Of a DNA stretch of 64,000 bases, positions 11,016-23,198 are shown piece after piece (the stretch's first letter is position 1; the number at the start of each line of letters is the position of its first letter). The DNA comes from Micropterix aruncella (lineage: Eukaryota; Arthropoda; Insecta; Lepidoptera; Micropterigidae): contig OX155954.1 of the NCBI GenBank assembly GCA_944548615.1, forward strand, positions 6,506,924-6,570,923, given 5' to 3'. The translations under genes were made by a program, and so were the position numbers. Under the pieces are notes generated by a model that was not told the origin of the DNA, ran no database searches, and was given only the letters and a program-made list of their open reading frames with translations.

Positions 11016-11208
11016 ACCACTGTTTAATATTTCAAAAAGTGTCTAAGTTTTCATATTTCTTTATTTAATTAATAAATTTTTGAATGACACTATTACAGTA
11101 TATATCTATTGTACTATAAATAAGCAATAAGTAGATTTGTATATTGGTAACAATAACTAGGATAATAGGATATTACGCCGTATGGATTATTTTTTATTTA
11201 TTTTATTA
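11016..11208 (+). repeat. RepE copy 2 of a direct-repeat pair
   Basis: Partner of 10154-10340, same orientation, roughly 75-80% alike by eye. Shared blocks are ACCACTGTTT, TTACAGTATATATCTATT, ACTATAAATAAGCAA, AACTAGGATAATAG and GATTATTTTTTATTT. Confidence 0.8.
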
Positions 11209-12539
11209 AGTAACATACAAAGAAAAGAACTGGACATGCAGATTGTTTATAATAGTTACAGATTGATAAATAATAGTTACAAACAAATATCAGTAAATGA
11301 AAAATATGTTCCATCCATATAATAATATGTATGCGAGCATACCTAACTAAGGTGGGGCGAAATCGCACATTCAACTAAAAATAGACAGTCTGTATCTGCC
11401 TGTGCTGTATTTTATGCGCTATTTTTCTCGTCGCACGAACTGACGCATTTTATTTAATTTACATGATCTCTAAATCTACAAAAAGGTTAGTGATTTTAAT
11501 ATGTGTGTTTATTTTACAAAATTAAATTATACATTTTGTAGTTATAAGGAATTTTCAGAATTCTCTGACTCATGCCATCTCTAAACCTTGTCTTTTCACG
11601 TTTTTCTAAGTTTTTGTTATATGTCTTAGTATTTTACTAGTAGTATTTATACTGTATTCGCGTCGCATATCAGTGCCAACTGCCGCATTTTTCGCATTCC
11701 GGTTGCCGAGTATTTTCCGCGGTGACCGCTATCCAGGTCCGGTATTCGTTGAATATTCCAACAGTGAAGCCGCATTGCCGTGGTCCAAGCTCTCGATGTA
11801 TCTCGCCGAATCCGTCCTCAGGGATTGCCAGCAAGTGAACTCTGCCGTATTAATGAAATAACTGATGCAAATTTGTACGGTAAAATGCGGCGGCCGGATC
11901 ATCCTTGCCTCCCTTAGGGCGCGCCTCCGAATGCTACGTTGGTACATTAAGGGTACCTTAATTAATTATAATTGGTGCAAAGAAAAAAAAATACTGAAAA
12001 GTTACATACCTACAAATTAATATAAAAAAAATGCATACTATCGTTGTTCTATAAATTACGCTGATTCTACTAATTCTTTTTGACTTGAAGACATTTTGAT
12101 TACGAGAGACTCTAATAATTAGCAATTAGATACATAATAACCATGTGGCGATGATGATGATGAATCCATGCAATGGAGACTCCGACCCTAATGATCGCAA
12201 ATACAATAATCTTAAGGAATACATAAGCTATTTCTTATATTAAAGGAATTGTTGGAAGAGTCTCAAGGCGAACCGATACAATATTTACTGAAGGTAAAAA
12301 CGATAAAAAGAGTAAATTGTTTTTGTTTCGATGGCCATGTTAAAAGAAGAGAGTCGGCACACTTATTACCGGCAGCAACAAGATACTCGGCAGAAAAATG
12401 AAAATTGGCGAGACCGATATATATGTACGTGGAATAACTCACTGAGAGATAACGTGGATTTTTTACGATGTAGGATGACTCCTTGCTGCGGTGGTATAAC
12501 GATCTAATATAATTTGATTGCTGAATATCTTAGGAGAGT
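11209..12539. other. Gene-free stretch
   Basis: AT-rich with a small GC-richer patch at 11660-11940, which has overlapping 60- to 70-codon frames on both strands. Neither resembles a known protein. No repeats recognised. Confidence 0.5.
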
Positions 12540-12632
12540 TATCTATTACAGTATCTAATCTATTAGAGTATCTTATCTATTAGAGTACGAATATCTTATC
12601 TATTAGAGTATATTATCTATTAGAGCATCTTA
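12540..12632. repeat. Minisatellite, about 17-base unit
   Basis: Degenerate tandem copies of ATCTTATCTATTAGAGT. Five recognisable units, one interrupted by ACGA. Confidence 0.85.
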
Positions 12633-13108
12633 TTAAATTGTCTTACACCTCGTTCGATTCCAGTGGGATCATTTTCTTTGATTGTTTTTATCTGTAACTT
12701 TTAATGTCGACTAAGGCTAAATAAGTCGACTGTTGCATTCGCTGTTTTTCTCTTCCTTTTCTTTTTACTCATCAGAGAAATTACGAGTATATTCCTTTTC
12801 TTATTGTCGCCGACTTTGCACCACTTTCTTGGTATTCATAGATCTCTCGACCTTTTGTCTCGTCTTTTACAGTTTGTCCCATTTCCTACGTTGCTATGGC
12901 GCAGTCTGTTATATCTTACTCCAATAAGTTGTTCCATGAATAAGTAAATCAGTCTTCCAATATTCTTTCTTCTGCGCGGTATCTCTTCGCTGCTGATTAT
13001 GTTGAGGTATATGTTGGGTATCATTTTGCCGTACAGTAAATGTTAATATCCGTTATCCCTTCTAATTAACAATTTTCTCAACTCGTTTAATATCATCTGC
13101 TGGTGTAA
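12633..13108. other. Gene-free stretch
   Basis: No gene recognised. Pyrimidine-rich 12735-12860 contains short overlapping frames on both strands only. Confidence 0.55.
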
Positions 13109-13559
13109 TACAGTGAGAAAAATATAACGACGAATTTACGGAAATGTGCATGTATCAACAAGGATTACGTATATAACTCGGACTGTGGTCCATACGTATG
13201 AAACAAAATGACGCGTAACGGTGTTGGTGTGACGGTAGTTACCGTGTCGTAATGTTAAAACATAATGTTATTTCATTACATCGCGACCTTGGGATCTCTC
13301 TTCTAACAGCATGTATTAGTATACGTACGGTTATAGCCGGACACATGAATCATGTTGAAACTACGCTACACTGTTATTTCCGTATTAAGCGATAGGAAAA
13401 TGTTGATACATCGATGTATGTTGATAATCATATACAATGTATGTTGAAAATGTTGATAATCGAGTAATGGAGTTTCAACAAAATTACGATTTAAATATCG
13501 TTATTCTGTATAAGTATTAACAAAATTGTAATGTAAAATCCGATCTTTTTCTCAGTGTA
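13109..13559. mobile_element. TA-flanked MITE with CACTGAGAAAAA ends
   Basis: The left end reads TA then CAGTGAGAAAAATAT (13109-13125). The right end reads, on the minus strand, TA then CACTGAGAAAAAGAT (ending at 13559). The inverted termini therefore match over about 15 bases with two differences and are bounded by TA dinucleotides, as expected for a Tc1/mariner-type insertion into TA. The 447-base interior has no open frame and does not look like transposase, so this is a non-autonomous element. Confidence 0.75.
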
Positions 13560-16020
13560 CTTTACTTAATTTAGACCTATTTGCTTTTATTTGATGGATC
13601 AGATTGATGGTTATATTTCTCTTAGATTCAGTCTAGTATCGCTGTATTACAAACGATTTTTTCATTACAGACATTCTATATTACTGTCAATAGCCCTTTA
13701 GAAATTGCATCGATACTGATGATAATAGTCATAGGTTTGAACTCTACACGTTCAGTATCGTATCCCCCAGTTGAATAGCGTTTGAAAGTGGTTAATCTAG
13801 AAAGCTGGGATGCAAACATTGCTTATTCACCGCTGTGTTTATTCAGTTTTGCGGGGGTGTTCACCGTTCATTACTAATCCCACTATAACAGAAGTATAAG
13901 TAGCCCACATACATAAGCAAACCTGTGTAAAGTATGTAATTGTGAGTAGCGATAACCAAACCAAACCAGATGCAGTTAAATATAATCAATATATCTCTTT
14001 AACGTATAATTTAAATAAGGTAAGGTAGGAAAATGGAATGACATTGTTAGAATTAATTAATTACCTAAAACCATCCCCTATTTAATCTTTATTTAATCAC
14101 TCTTACGCCTTCCTTCCATCGTATAGGAAATTACATAAATTATCTTAAGTAGAAACCATTTTTTTTATTGAATTTAAGTTCTAATTTATAATTCCTAACA
14201 ATATAATTACAGGCATAACTTCTTTTTCCTTAATAATTAGTTCGCACAATTTTGATTTCTGAGTTAGTATTGAGTTATTGTCAATTGCAATATGCTTATT
14301 AAGAATCCAATGTATTCGTTAAGCACTTTGAGGGTATTGCATTTCCTAATATTCATTATTTATATTACAATCTGTTGATATATATTTCTTTTTTTAAAAT
14401 TTAAATTTTGACCTTATTTTAGTTTTAATTTTGATTACTTAATCCAAACATTGATTATCGAAAATGAATTATAATATAAAAAAATATATTGATTATTTCT
14501 ATTGCGCCATTGTTATTGATATTGATAATTTTATATTTGTAATATTTTTAATTTGACTGTTTTGTAACGGACTCTTCGTTTTTTTTATTTCGACTATCTG
14601 CAGTATTTTAGGAGCTACAATTATTTTTAAAAGATTTTAAATCGGTATTATAAGTTTAAATAGTAATTGTTTTACATTTTTTTTTTAAATATTAGTCGAT
14701 ATTTAAAAATAATTATACCACATATGGTATACTGTCACATAATCCAATTTGACTATACCAGGAGTAGGGATTCCTACCAACTGTCTTATTTGAAAAATAA
14801 ACTAAATTTTGACATTTGACTCATTTTAAAATTTGAAAATTTGACACATTTTATTACTTATCAATACGCATACTTTCTTACATAATAATGCCCAAATAAC
14901 GAACTTACCACAAGAATCTGTATGTTTTTGCACTGAACGATGACGAATGAACAAGCTCTGCTGTAAGTGACTTTTATCCCTTCTTGTGTTCACAATTCGC
15001 TAAGTTTTGATTTGTCTATTTGTATCGTTTTTATCCGCACACCTCAATCAATTGAATAAAGTTACTTATTGGACACTAAAATCAATTGGACATCTCTAAA
15101 TATTCCAGAAATATAACTACTTAAAAAGTGACACAGAATATAGCCCAACCCATGTTTTGGTCTTAATAATCCAAAAATAATGTGAATTTTTCTTTTGTTA
15201 CAGGTAAGAAATGTTTGCAGTGCTGCTGCATTTTAGAAGTGACCTCATGCTCCTGTGGTTGGTATTGAAACTAAAGATTTATAATTGACTATGATGTAAT
15301 TGGATAGCTAAGATGCAATATAATTATTTTATTTAACAAAATTGTTCTGTAAATTCTTTACCATGCCTTCCGATTCCGAAAAAGAATACAATTTTTAAGA
15401 ACCTGGTGTTTTAACAGAACTTTTAAATATATGTATAATAAGTAAATTTCATTTTGTTAGGGAGTTCGTTGTGTAAGTAAATACCTCTATTAATGCTGGT
15501 AGAAATAAAAAGCGTTTGTTCTTAGGTGAAGAAGCTTCACTTACCTATTATATCACAAACAGGCAATATAATATTAAAATGTGCAGCTCTTTTAAATATC
15601 GACATAATAAAGCATGGGAATCAACATTCTTGATTATTCGCGTTTGCAATAGGAAAATGAAATTTGTATAAGCCCACGAGGCTTGTCTGTTGAATGTTTT
15701 GTAGCGATGTGGTATATATCCATTTTATTCAACACATTATCTACATGATTTATCTCTTGTGCAATATGGCATGTGCTCGATTTTGAGGAATATTTGTACC
15801 GAGCTTAAGAGGCAAGTATGATAGTGTGAATCAGGATGTAAATATCGGTCCATGTATACGTTTTTTTTATGTGTAATATGTGTCCCAGGGTGTTTTCGCT
15901 TTTTCTCTCAACCTTAACGTCCAGAAATACCAAATATTAATGTATGAAGCACACCCGGAAGTACTATATATACTAGTCACTCTGTTTTGTAAACTGTTCA
16001 TCTTGCTAGTTATTATAGTA
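13560..16020. other. Gene-free AT-rich desert
   Basis: About 2.5 kb of AT-rich sequence with dense stops in every frame. I found no gene, RNA or clear repeat. An intron or intergenic spacer would look the same. Confidence 0.55.
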
Positions 16021-16960
16021 TACGTCGACCCGACTAGCGACGGGGCCGAAGCGGGCGGTGGGGCGGCGCTCTCTAAGTCCTATTGTTCTTAAGAAAACAG
16101 AATCAAAGTTTACACGTTACCAGCGAGTCGCTAATGCGACTTAGTGCAGACAAACTATGGCAGCGAAAGTCTTGAGCGAAACTACAATACACATAATTAG
16201 GAATTAGTCAAACAAAGCGGCCTCCTCATTTACGTGCGGGGGGCGCTCGGATAAGTTGACTTTGCGGATAATAGGCAACGAGTTATTGGCGTTAGTTAAT
16301 ACGTTAGTATTAGCGTTAGTTAATACCTTAGTGTAGAGGGAGAGGGGAATGGGGGGGTTGTTAATTACATTGTGCATAAACTAAAGAAATTTCTTCGTCT
16401 GTTGTCGCGAGAATTCTGCCGAGAAAGATTCGGCTGTTGATGGCTCATTTTAATTTCGCAAAACAGTTTAATTTCGTGTGGCACTCAATTTATATTTGAC
16501 CGGTATTGTTTTAGCAATTAGACGTCTTGATGTTCTTCAAGTAAGACATATCCCTGATGTTGGGCAGGTTTTTATTAGATATATATAAAAAAAATTCTAA
16601 AGAACATTTACTTTAAAACTCCCAGCCTTCAAGTCGGAAATACTATTCCTACTACCCGGGGAATCGATGATACACTGTGCTGTAAATGGAAGGAATCGCG
16701 AGCTCAGATTTGTCGGAATCATTTTGATAATCATGCAGGTCTTACATCAACACCGCCGCGAAAATCGCGCCTTCATTGTCGCAGTCGCAATTCACAAGAG
16801 CCATTGACTTTTGCATGCGCGATACTTAAAAAAAAATAAATGCAAATATCAAATTTGATACTATTTCAGCATTTATCAACTTTCATGTCCAAGTCATTTG
16901 CATTGCAGGCGGCCCGGCCCGTATATAAAACTTTCTGTACCTTTTCCCCTGAGATAACTT
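16021..16960. promoter_or_regulatory. GC-rich islands, candidate regulatory DNA
   Basis: Two GC-richer blocks, 16025-16330 and 16650-16960, stand out of AT-rich flanks and contain no transposon signature. The first includes GACGGGGCCGAAGCGGGCGG, the AT-core words CATAATTAGG and GAATTAGTC, and a doubled GCGTTAGTTAATAC (about 16293 and 16316). The second includes CAGCATTTATC and GGCGGCCCGGCCCG followed by TATATAA. These are the kinds of words homeodomain and other factors bind, but no factor can be named from this alone. Confidence 0.3.
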
Positions 16961-17520
16961 GAAAAACAGATCGAGTTAAAAAAAATATCCTAAGAAACAT
17001 TTACTTAACTTATGAATATCCCCCTCCTCTTTCCTCCCACTCATCTTCTAGATCTAGATTGTCATTATATCACATTCCTCCCGTCGATAATAAATGATAT
17101 GTTAATATTTCTGTTTTATTTTCTTTATTATGTTTATTATGTAATTGTACTCATTTTGTTATGACTACTACTTTACAAAACTTACACTTGTTATTTATAT
17201 ATTTGCCAGTATCAACATTTAGTCACAATAAACAGGTATGGTCGTAAGATATTACCCCTTGGAAATAGGCCCACCATTGTGTTTGCAATAAAGTTTTTCA
17301 AACAAACAAGCAGCAAAGTATTTAATATTGCTTTTGGAACAGTTAATATCTTACATCAGATTGCTCAAATTAGTTGCTAATTTTGATTCACCGGGATATA
17401 TTGAACTATGCCACCATTTTCCAACCTACCACCATTATCCTAGTTTAAGCCATTATTTTCCAACGTGCCACTCAAAGTCAAAAAACTGAATTTTTCAGGA
17501 GAGCCTAGATCCAAAAAATA
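16961..17520. other. Gene-free AT-rich stretch
   Basis: AT-rich, nothing recognised. Confidence 0.55.
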
Positions 17521-18110
17521 TTGTGTAGAAGTTGTAATTTCCTCAAATTGTGTATAAAATCCCTTTGGTCCCTTCTGACTGCACTATTACAATTGTCGAG
17601 GAAATCTATTGATCACCTTCGAAAACGTTTTATTGTCGGCGATCTAACCGATACAATTCGACATGATCCGGCTCATGCAGCATCCCGCCCATGTAGTTAT
17701 CCGGCAGGTACGTGTGCGTGCTTTACGAGTCGCGATCTTCAACAAGTAGTCCCTGAGAGCGTCGTCGCGTCGTTCGCATTCCGGTCACGCGTCGGAATCC
17801 TCTCCCGCGAACGCAGAGATTATACACCACTTTGCTCACCCTCATCCCCACTCCTCCGACCTCTCGGCTCTCTCTCGCTCCCTCTCTCTCTTTCTCGGTC
17901 GTCTGTCACCCGATTCGACGGTAATACGATCAGGTGGCCGCGCTTTTGTTTGTTTACCGCCGGCGGAAACGCTAGGCAATTGTGTTTGTTTTTCGTTTCT
18001 TTGACTGGTTTTGTTCTGCTGCTCTCTCTCTCCGGGTTGTTTCTATTTATAGTGGAAGTACTTCACTCCCATTGTGTATCTATCCTTGTTTTCTCCGGCT
18101 AGTACTCGAG
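17521..18110 (+). other. GC-rich block with a 193-codon open frame of unknown status
   Basis: The plus strand is open from 17521 to 18102, but the frame begins at TTG and has no family resemblance. It is rich in Leu, Ser and Arg because of a CTCTCTCTC-type pyrimidine run (17870-17900 and 18020-18030). A hydrophobic stretch near the end (FVLLLSLSGLFLFIVEVL) could read as a membrane segment but comes from the same pyrimidine bias. GC and CpG are high from 17650 to 18110. A promoter or first exon is as likely as a coding gene. I do not call it a protein. Confidence 0.25.
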
Positions 18111-18316
18111 CGACGAGTTAAGCAGTCTAATGCTGTCAAGGGTTAATTTTATTTTTATTTGTCGCGCCCCGTGGGGTTCTTTTGTGGGGACATTTCAGGG
18201 GATCCAATTATAGGATAGTCGAGTTGAAATTGCTGGAGAATGGTGATTTAATGCAGTGTTCTGGGGTTGGTTTGTTCGTTCGTTAACGTGTCCGGACTAG
18301 GTTAGGACAAATTTGT

Positions 18317-18960
18317 CTAAAAATAGGCGGCCTGAATGGTCTTGTCGTTTGCTTCTTGTTGACAGCTGCGGGCAGGATAGGAGGTGGTCTTCATCCTACA
18401 GTGTTCCACAGACGCATATTTGACTCTCTGTGTAGCCCAGTGTGCGAGATTAGCTCGGCATCTCGCCATGCCCACACTCAGTCTGTTAAGACTACGCCAT
18501 GCGTAATAGGACAGATAGGACCCTGGTGCTATCTCTTTCTTTACGTACTTGTGAAGTGCCTGCATTGAGTAATGTGGTTTGAAGATTGATTGCATTGCAG
18601 CGGTTGTGCGCATCTCAATAATGGCATTCGCGATTTAAGGCGAATGTGGTGTGGCTCTTGCCCGTGAAGTGGGTGTCTTTTGTCGTCAACCGCCTATAAA
18701 CGTTCAGAATCAGCCAGGACATCACGACTTATTGCAGGGGGAGCGGTGGTAATGATCGGATAAAGCCTTTTGAGGTTTGAGGCAGTCGGAGACAATTCTC
18801 ACAGCATCGTTCCCAGCAGTATCGACCATTTTTGCGTGTGTTGATCCACTCACGCCAGAACGGAATATTGTGGTTTATTATGGTGAGGTGAACATCCCAT
18901 TCGGATGGTGGCGAGAGAAGAAGCGTCTTCAGCGGTAGCAGCATTATAGAGGTCTGAAAA
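18317..18960 (-). pseudogene. LINE C-terminal relic (minus strand)
   Basis: The minus strand between about 18615 and 18317 reads IFKPHYSMQALHKYVKK, then YYAWRSLNRLSVGMARCR and ANLAHWATQR, followed by a degenerate cysteine-bearing stretch with MKTTSYPARSC. The pattern W-x-LNRLR-xG-xxRCRxNL-xxW followed by a Cys/His cluster is the tail found after the reverse transcriptase of Jockey/R1-like LINEs in insects. The upstream part (18944-18720) reads as a frame-shifted continuation. No RT catalytic motifs are present, so the copy is 5'-truncated and dead. Confidence 0.55.
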
Positions 18961-19979
18961 GCTGCAGCCTGATAGAAGCCTCATAGAAGCTGCCGTTCAT
19001 TATAGCTCTCAAGCTAGCAAGTAAAAGGGCAACGATACGGAATAAAACAGATTAGATCTTTTTAGCTGCTTCAATTAGGTTTGTAATCTTTTTTCCAGTT
19101 ACATTAACATTATAAAATAACGATGTTGACGATAACACATTTCGCAATTCGCAACTAAATCAATATGGCAGACAAACCAATCGATATATCGGAAGAAAAT
19201 ACTAAACAAGCTAGAAACCTGCCAAGCCAGACAAAGATATGCAAATATGCCGCTCGATGGAAAGACCGTAAATTGCTGTGGTAACCAGGCACCGTATATA
19301 CATACTTACAGCCGAATGGAGATACCCACAAATTGATAGTAGGAAGACCGATTTGCCTGGAAAAATTGTCTTAATCATGGCATAGGGCACTTTGACCTAA
19401 CGAAAGAAATCATTGGTGAGGTCAGAAGCAAGTTAGGCCAAGCACGTATGGCTTAACTTATCCGGGTCCAATATCCCTGAGTACACTGTATCGCACTCAA
19501 CATGCGCGCCTAATGCCAAATATCGATATGTCTGTCCTCTCCTGCTCGCTGCTGGAAACAACGAGGAGAGGGAAGAGATACATAGAGTCGCCCGTGATAT
19601 TACTTAGTTTTCGAGATTTGATTGATTTTTGTAATTATAATTGTGGTATCGTAGTCTTGATATTTTTTTATTGATTTCACTTAATTTTTCAATTATTAGT
19701 TTCATTTTATTATGAGGCAGTACTCGAATGTTCCTATATGAGCCTACCTTAGTGCGGTTGTCTCGTACGATCCAGTTAGGTTAGGTTTTGTTATTGTATA
19801 TCTGTAATTATGATTTTTGAAAGGATAAAGGATTTGATTTGATTCTCAACTAGGCTTACGTGTCTCTATGTTCATTAATTCGGTATTCGCTACTATATTT
19901 CAAGAGAATATGGCTCGAATGACCATCGTTTGCAACCAAGCATAGCGTTCAAAACCTATGTAAGTTGATCTCAAGAAAT
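18961..19979. other. Gene-free stretch with a possible LINE 3' tail
   Basis: No gene is supported. Around 19600-19852 an AT-rich segment ends AAAGGATAAAGGATTTGATT plus TGATTC, a tail type seen at LINE 3' ends, but there is no coding remnant next to it to prove this. Confidence 0.35.
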
Positions 19980-20310
19980 TCTCTGATCCGCCCAATTCCA
20001 ATCATCCTCCCCATCACGGACCAAACCGAGGGTTCGCATCCGTCACCGGGACCAAAACACCATTAGAACCCCTCGATTTTTTCCAGTGCTTCGGCGGGGC
20101 AGTTTGTCTAATGCGTCAACACGCACCTCCCGTCAACGCCTCCCGCATTAATCATTCACATCATTACGGCTGGATAATTCTTCCTTGTATTTTTTTCGGG
20201 CCGCGTGACGAAACATTTTCCAACTTTCATCATTTATATCAATGGCCGCGCGACAGGCGACGGCCGCCGCATAATTATTCTGGCACACCCACTACTCTGC
20301 GATATTCCGA
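19980..20310. promoter_or_regulatory. GC-rich island, candidate regulatory DNA
   Basis: Non-repetitive, GC-richer block including CGGGACCAAAACACCATTAG, CGCATTAATCATTCACATCA, TTTTTTTCGGGCCGCG and CGCCGCATAATTATTCTGG. TAAT-core words sit in GC-rich surroundings. There is no supported reading frame. Confidence 0.3.
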
Positions 20311-21181
20311 TTGAGTTGGATTCTTAATTGAGTTTTTAGATCGAAATGATGGATGCAGCTAATAAATAAGCGATTTACCAAATCTTCTCGAAGATATCGA
20401 AGTGGATTAATCCTTGTTCGAAGTGCTTATGCTCGCAGGTAGTGCTTCGCAAGGAATATAGCACTCTGCGACTGTTTTTTATGTATTTATTTCTTTTTAC
20501 TAAAAACACAAAATATGTGCGCAAATTAAAATACAAACATGATTTCAATTGATCCAGTACTCCATGTTTCATTCTTGAAACGGATTCCATGCTTCAAACG
20601 GTGATACTTAGCTATGCTGCAATAGCGGACAGTTGATTTACCGCATTTTTTTCATATTTATATACTCATAAAATAACAAATATGTTTGATCAAATTAATA
20701 GCGACCTAAATAGAGAAATATATTAATGAAATACCAGACAATATTTAAATGTTTTAAAAAAATGTGTTAAACAATGTTTTATTAAAAATATTGCAATGTA
20801 GTTAAAATTAAAAATAAAACCATCAACAGTCAAAACTAAAAATATCTGTTCGTCAGAACTATAAAATAAAATATATTAATATACAATATACTAAAAATAT
20901 AATTAAATTTATCATCGACTAAATACATAAAAATCTAAATTACAGTAATAAACTCATAAATGAATACGTAAAATTAATACTAGAGAGTCAAATAATGTAT
21001 AGCTCATTTCTCGTGCTCTATTTATTATCCACGTATGATTTTAAATTATCCTCTAATAAGCTGTATGCCCTGGAGCCCAAAACAATGAAATACGTTTGAA
21101 AAAGGTATTCATTCGTGGAATATCTGTTATATTAGCAACGGCTAGATGAACTGTTTTCTCCAACTAGCTCTTCTCGTCTAC
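20311..21181. other. Gene-free AT-rich stretch
   Basis: Very AT-rich from 20640 to 21060. Nothing recognised. Confidence 0.6.
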
Positions 21182-21440
21182 TGAAACCACAGTGTACCGA
21201 GTTAGAAAAGTAAGTAAAATTTCTAAAACGTTTGAATATCTGCTTAAGCGGGGTGGCGGCCATATAGCGGCCGTATGCGAATTTCGTTCAACGCCAGCAC
21301 AATCGGCACGGGCGACGCTAGTGATACAATGTGTAGTACTAGCGATTTGCGTAAGCCGTTAGAACTCGTGACATCGCTCGCTTCAATTTCAATTTTATTT
21401 CAAGAGAAGCTACTATCTGTATACTATGCTGAAACTATCA
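21182..21440 (+). repeat. RepC copy 1
   Basis: Matches 29080-29367 in the same orientation. Shared blocks are ACCACAGTGTACCGA, AATTTCTAAAACG-TTGAA-ATCTGC, GGCGGCCATAT-GCG, GAACTCGTGAC and TATACTGTGAT/TATACTATGCT. No coding capacity recognised. Unclassified. Confidence 0.65.
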
Positions 21441-21639
21441 AGTTGACGTATGTCGTCGTCTGAACTACTAGTGTTTGCGATCTACTGCATCAACTACGCT
21501 TGTCACTTCGCGGCAGCTTCTACGCTTTGATAGTTAGTTAAGCATTTGAGCAGTCAACGATTTGAAATCTAGCCGAAATCGAATCGAGCCGCCCTGCTGC
21601 AGAATACTTCATTACGTTTGATTGCAGTTCATAATTGCT

Positions 21640-21980
21640 TCAAAGTTTACGATTGCCTTCCTGCTATTAAACGGAGAAGTGCAGCCGCCCGCGCTTGCCG
21701 CGGCATAAAGTGACTAAGTGCCGCAAAGCGATATGCGAAATCCCGTTCGGCTAGCGGCGATAAATCAGCCGTACACCGATAAATACGCACAAGTGCGCGA
21801 ACAATGGTCCTGGCAGTAAAAGCCATTAAACCCTTACGAGGCCCCACCTTCGAGCGGAGCGGCGGCGGGCCAACAATGCCCCGCGGAATTAATAGCCTCC
21901 TCGGGGTGGCGCATAATAGACATTACTTAGTGATAGTTTGCATGAAAGCCGTCTGCCGTTGAAGGGGGCGTCATAATCGA
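21640..21980. promoter_or_regulatory. GC-rich island, candidate regulatory DNA
   Basis: About 340 bases of GC-richer, non-repetitive sequence with words such as GCCATTAAACCC, GGCATAAAGTGAC, GAATTAATAGCC, CATAATAGACATTAC and GATAAATCAGCC. Short AT-core motifs in GC-rich context resemble animal enhancers. The 66-codon minus-strand frame here begins at a non-ATG codon and is arginine/alanine-rich from composition alone. Confidence 0.35.
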
Positions 21981-22197
21981 CGGAAAAATTGACCGGTTAT
22001 TACCGACTACTATTATGCGAGAATCGCACTAAACGAGCGATACGATGCCTACTATCGATAATTCCAATTGTGTAGGTGGTTGTTGATTGAATATTATTTT
22101 GTATCGTATGCCAGTAGCAAACGCTTACACTACTAATTATAATGTTATGACATATCCTGCAACATCTATCCGCAGAAGATATGACTAAATATCAAAC

Positions 22198-22227
22198 TAT
22201 GTATGTATGTACGTACGTATGTACGTA

Positions 22228-22307
<80 letters not shown>

Positions 22308-22325
22308 CGTACGTATGTACGTATG
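22198..22325. repeat. Alternating purine-pyrimidine tract with (ACGC)20
   Basis: Every base from 22198 to 22325 alternates pyrimidine and purine. The core (22227-22308) is about 20 units of ACGC. Both flanks are built of TATG, TACG and TATGTACGT words, in near mirror arrangement. Such tracts are prone to Z-DNA and to slippage. The long threonine-histidine-alanine-arginine frames through it are artefacts of the repeat. Confidence 0.95.
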
Positions 22326-22661
22326 GCGTAGGACGTACATATGGCGGCGCACTTTACATGCCGCTCTCTACACGCCTATACGGTATTCTATCTCGAAATA
22401 AAGTAATAATATAGTAAACAATATATTATTAAATCATAGCTCTTATTATTTTATTACTATTTACATGAGGATATCAATTTTTAATTTGTTATGCAAGTTT
22501 CAATACGTAATAATTACGCACTTTGAATTCAGAGACTAATAGATGTCAGACTAGTAATTAGCCTTTATAAAAATGCGATAGATGGCACTAGTAAATGAAT
22601 GTTATTATTGTTATCATTTGTTTAGTTATTGGGTTTGTATAATCAATCATTCCTTTATAAA
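22326..22661. other. Gene-free stretch
   Basis: AT-rich after 22380. Nothing recognised apart from GATGGCA words near 22571 that recur in RepD. Confidence 0.55.
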
Positions 22662-22780
22662 AAAACATTTATTATCAATGGTATTATAGATGGCCAAATA
22701 AATTGCTACTAGTTTTGCCATCTATGTTATCAGCTTCAGCTGCTTTTAACCGCCGTAGAAGTGTTGCCAGAATGTACCAT
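22662..22780 (+). repeat. RepD copy 1
   Basis: Matches the minus strand of 28255-28370. Shared core: ATAGATGGCCAAATAAATTG then CTACTA, with GCCATCTATGTTATC following. GATGGC and GCCATC words form a short inverted pair around the core. Probably a small old element, family unknown. Confidence 0.7.
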
Positions 22781-23198
22781 GGAGTTTAATATTATACCAT
22801 ATATATTCAATGGTAAAACCTAGTGTTATCGCTGACGAATCGCACCTCAACCCCCTACCAAAAACATGTTGACACACCCCGCACAAGATTCGGCGAAAGG
22901 GCTGTGCTTGTTTTGATTTTCCGAAGCGGTTGATGTATCGCCTCGTTGTTCCCGGCAACAGGGCCAAATGGAAGGGCATTTGTCACGGCGGATGGAACGC
23001 ATTTCGCTTATGGTCTTTGCGGAATGTCTCGGATATGTGCCAATATTTCTCGTGTCTTTTTTTCGCGGTGGCTGTTCATGTTTACCATGCGTGAGTCATA
23101 ACGAAATCATGTTGAAATATGCGTTTGCAAACAAAACTTGGTTCACTTGCATATATACGTTAATTAAAATTGTGTATTTCGCTATCTTTTTACTTAGA
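22781..23198. other. Gene-free stretch
   Basis: No recognised gene. Moderately GC-rich 22840-23090 with short frames on both strands and no known motif. Confidence 0.5.

Noticed and set aside
16021..16092. Short coding region near CGACGGGGCCGAAGCGGGCGG
   Set aside because: Only a few tens of codons, with no splice context or family resemblance.
22181..22414. Thr-His-Ala-Arg repeat protein
   Set aside because: Pure translation of the (ACGC)n microsatellite in more than one frame.
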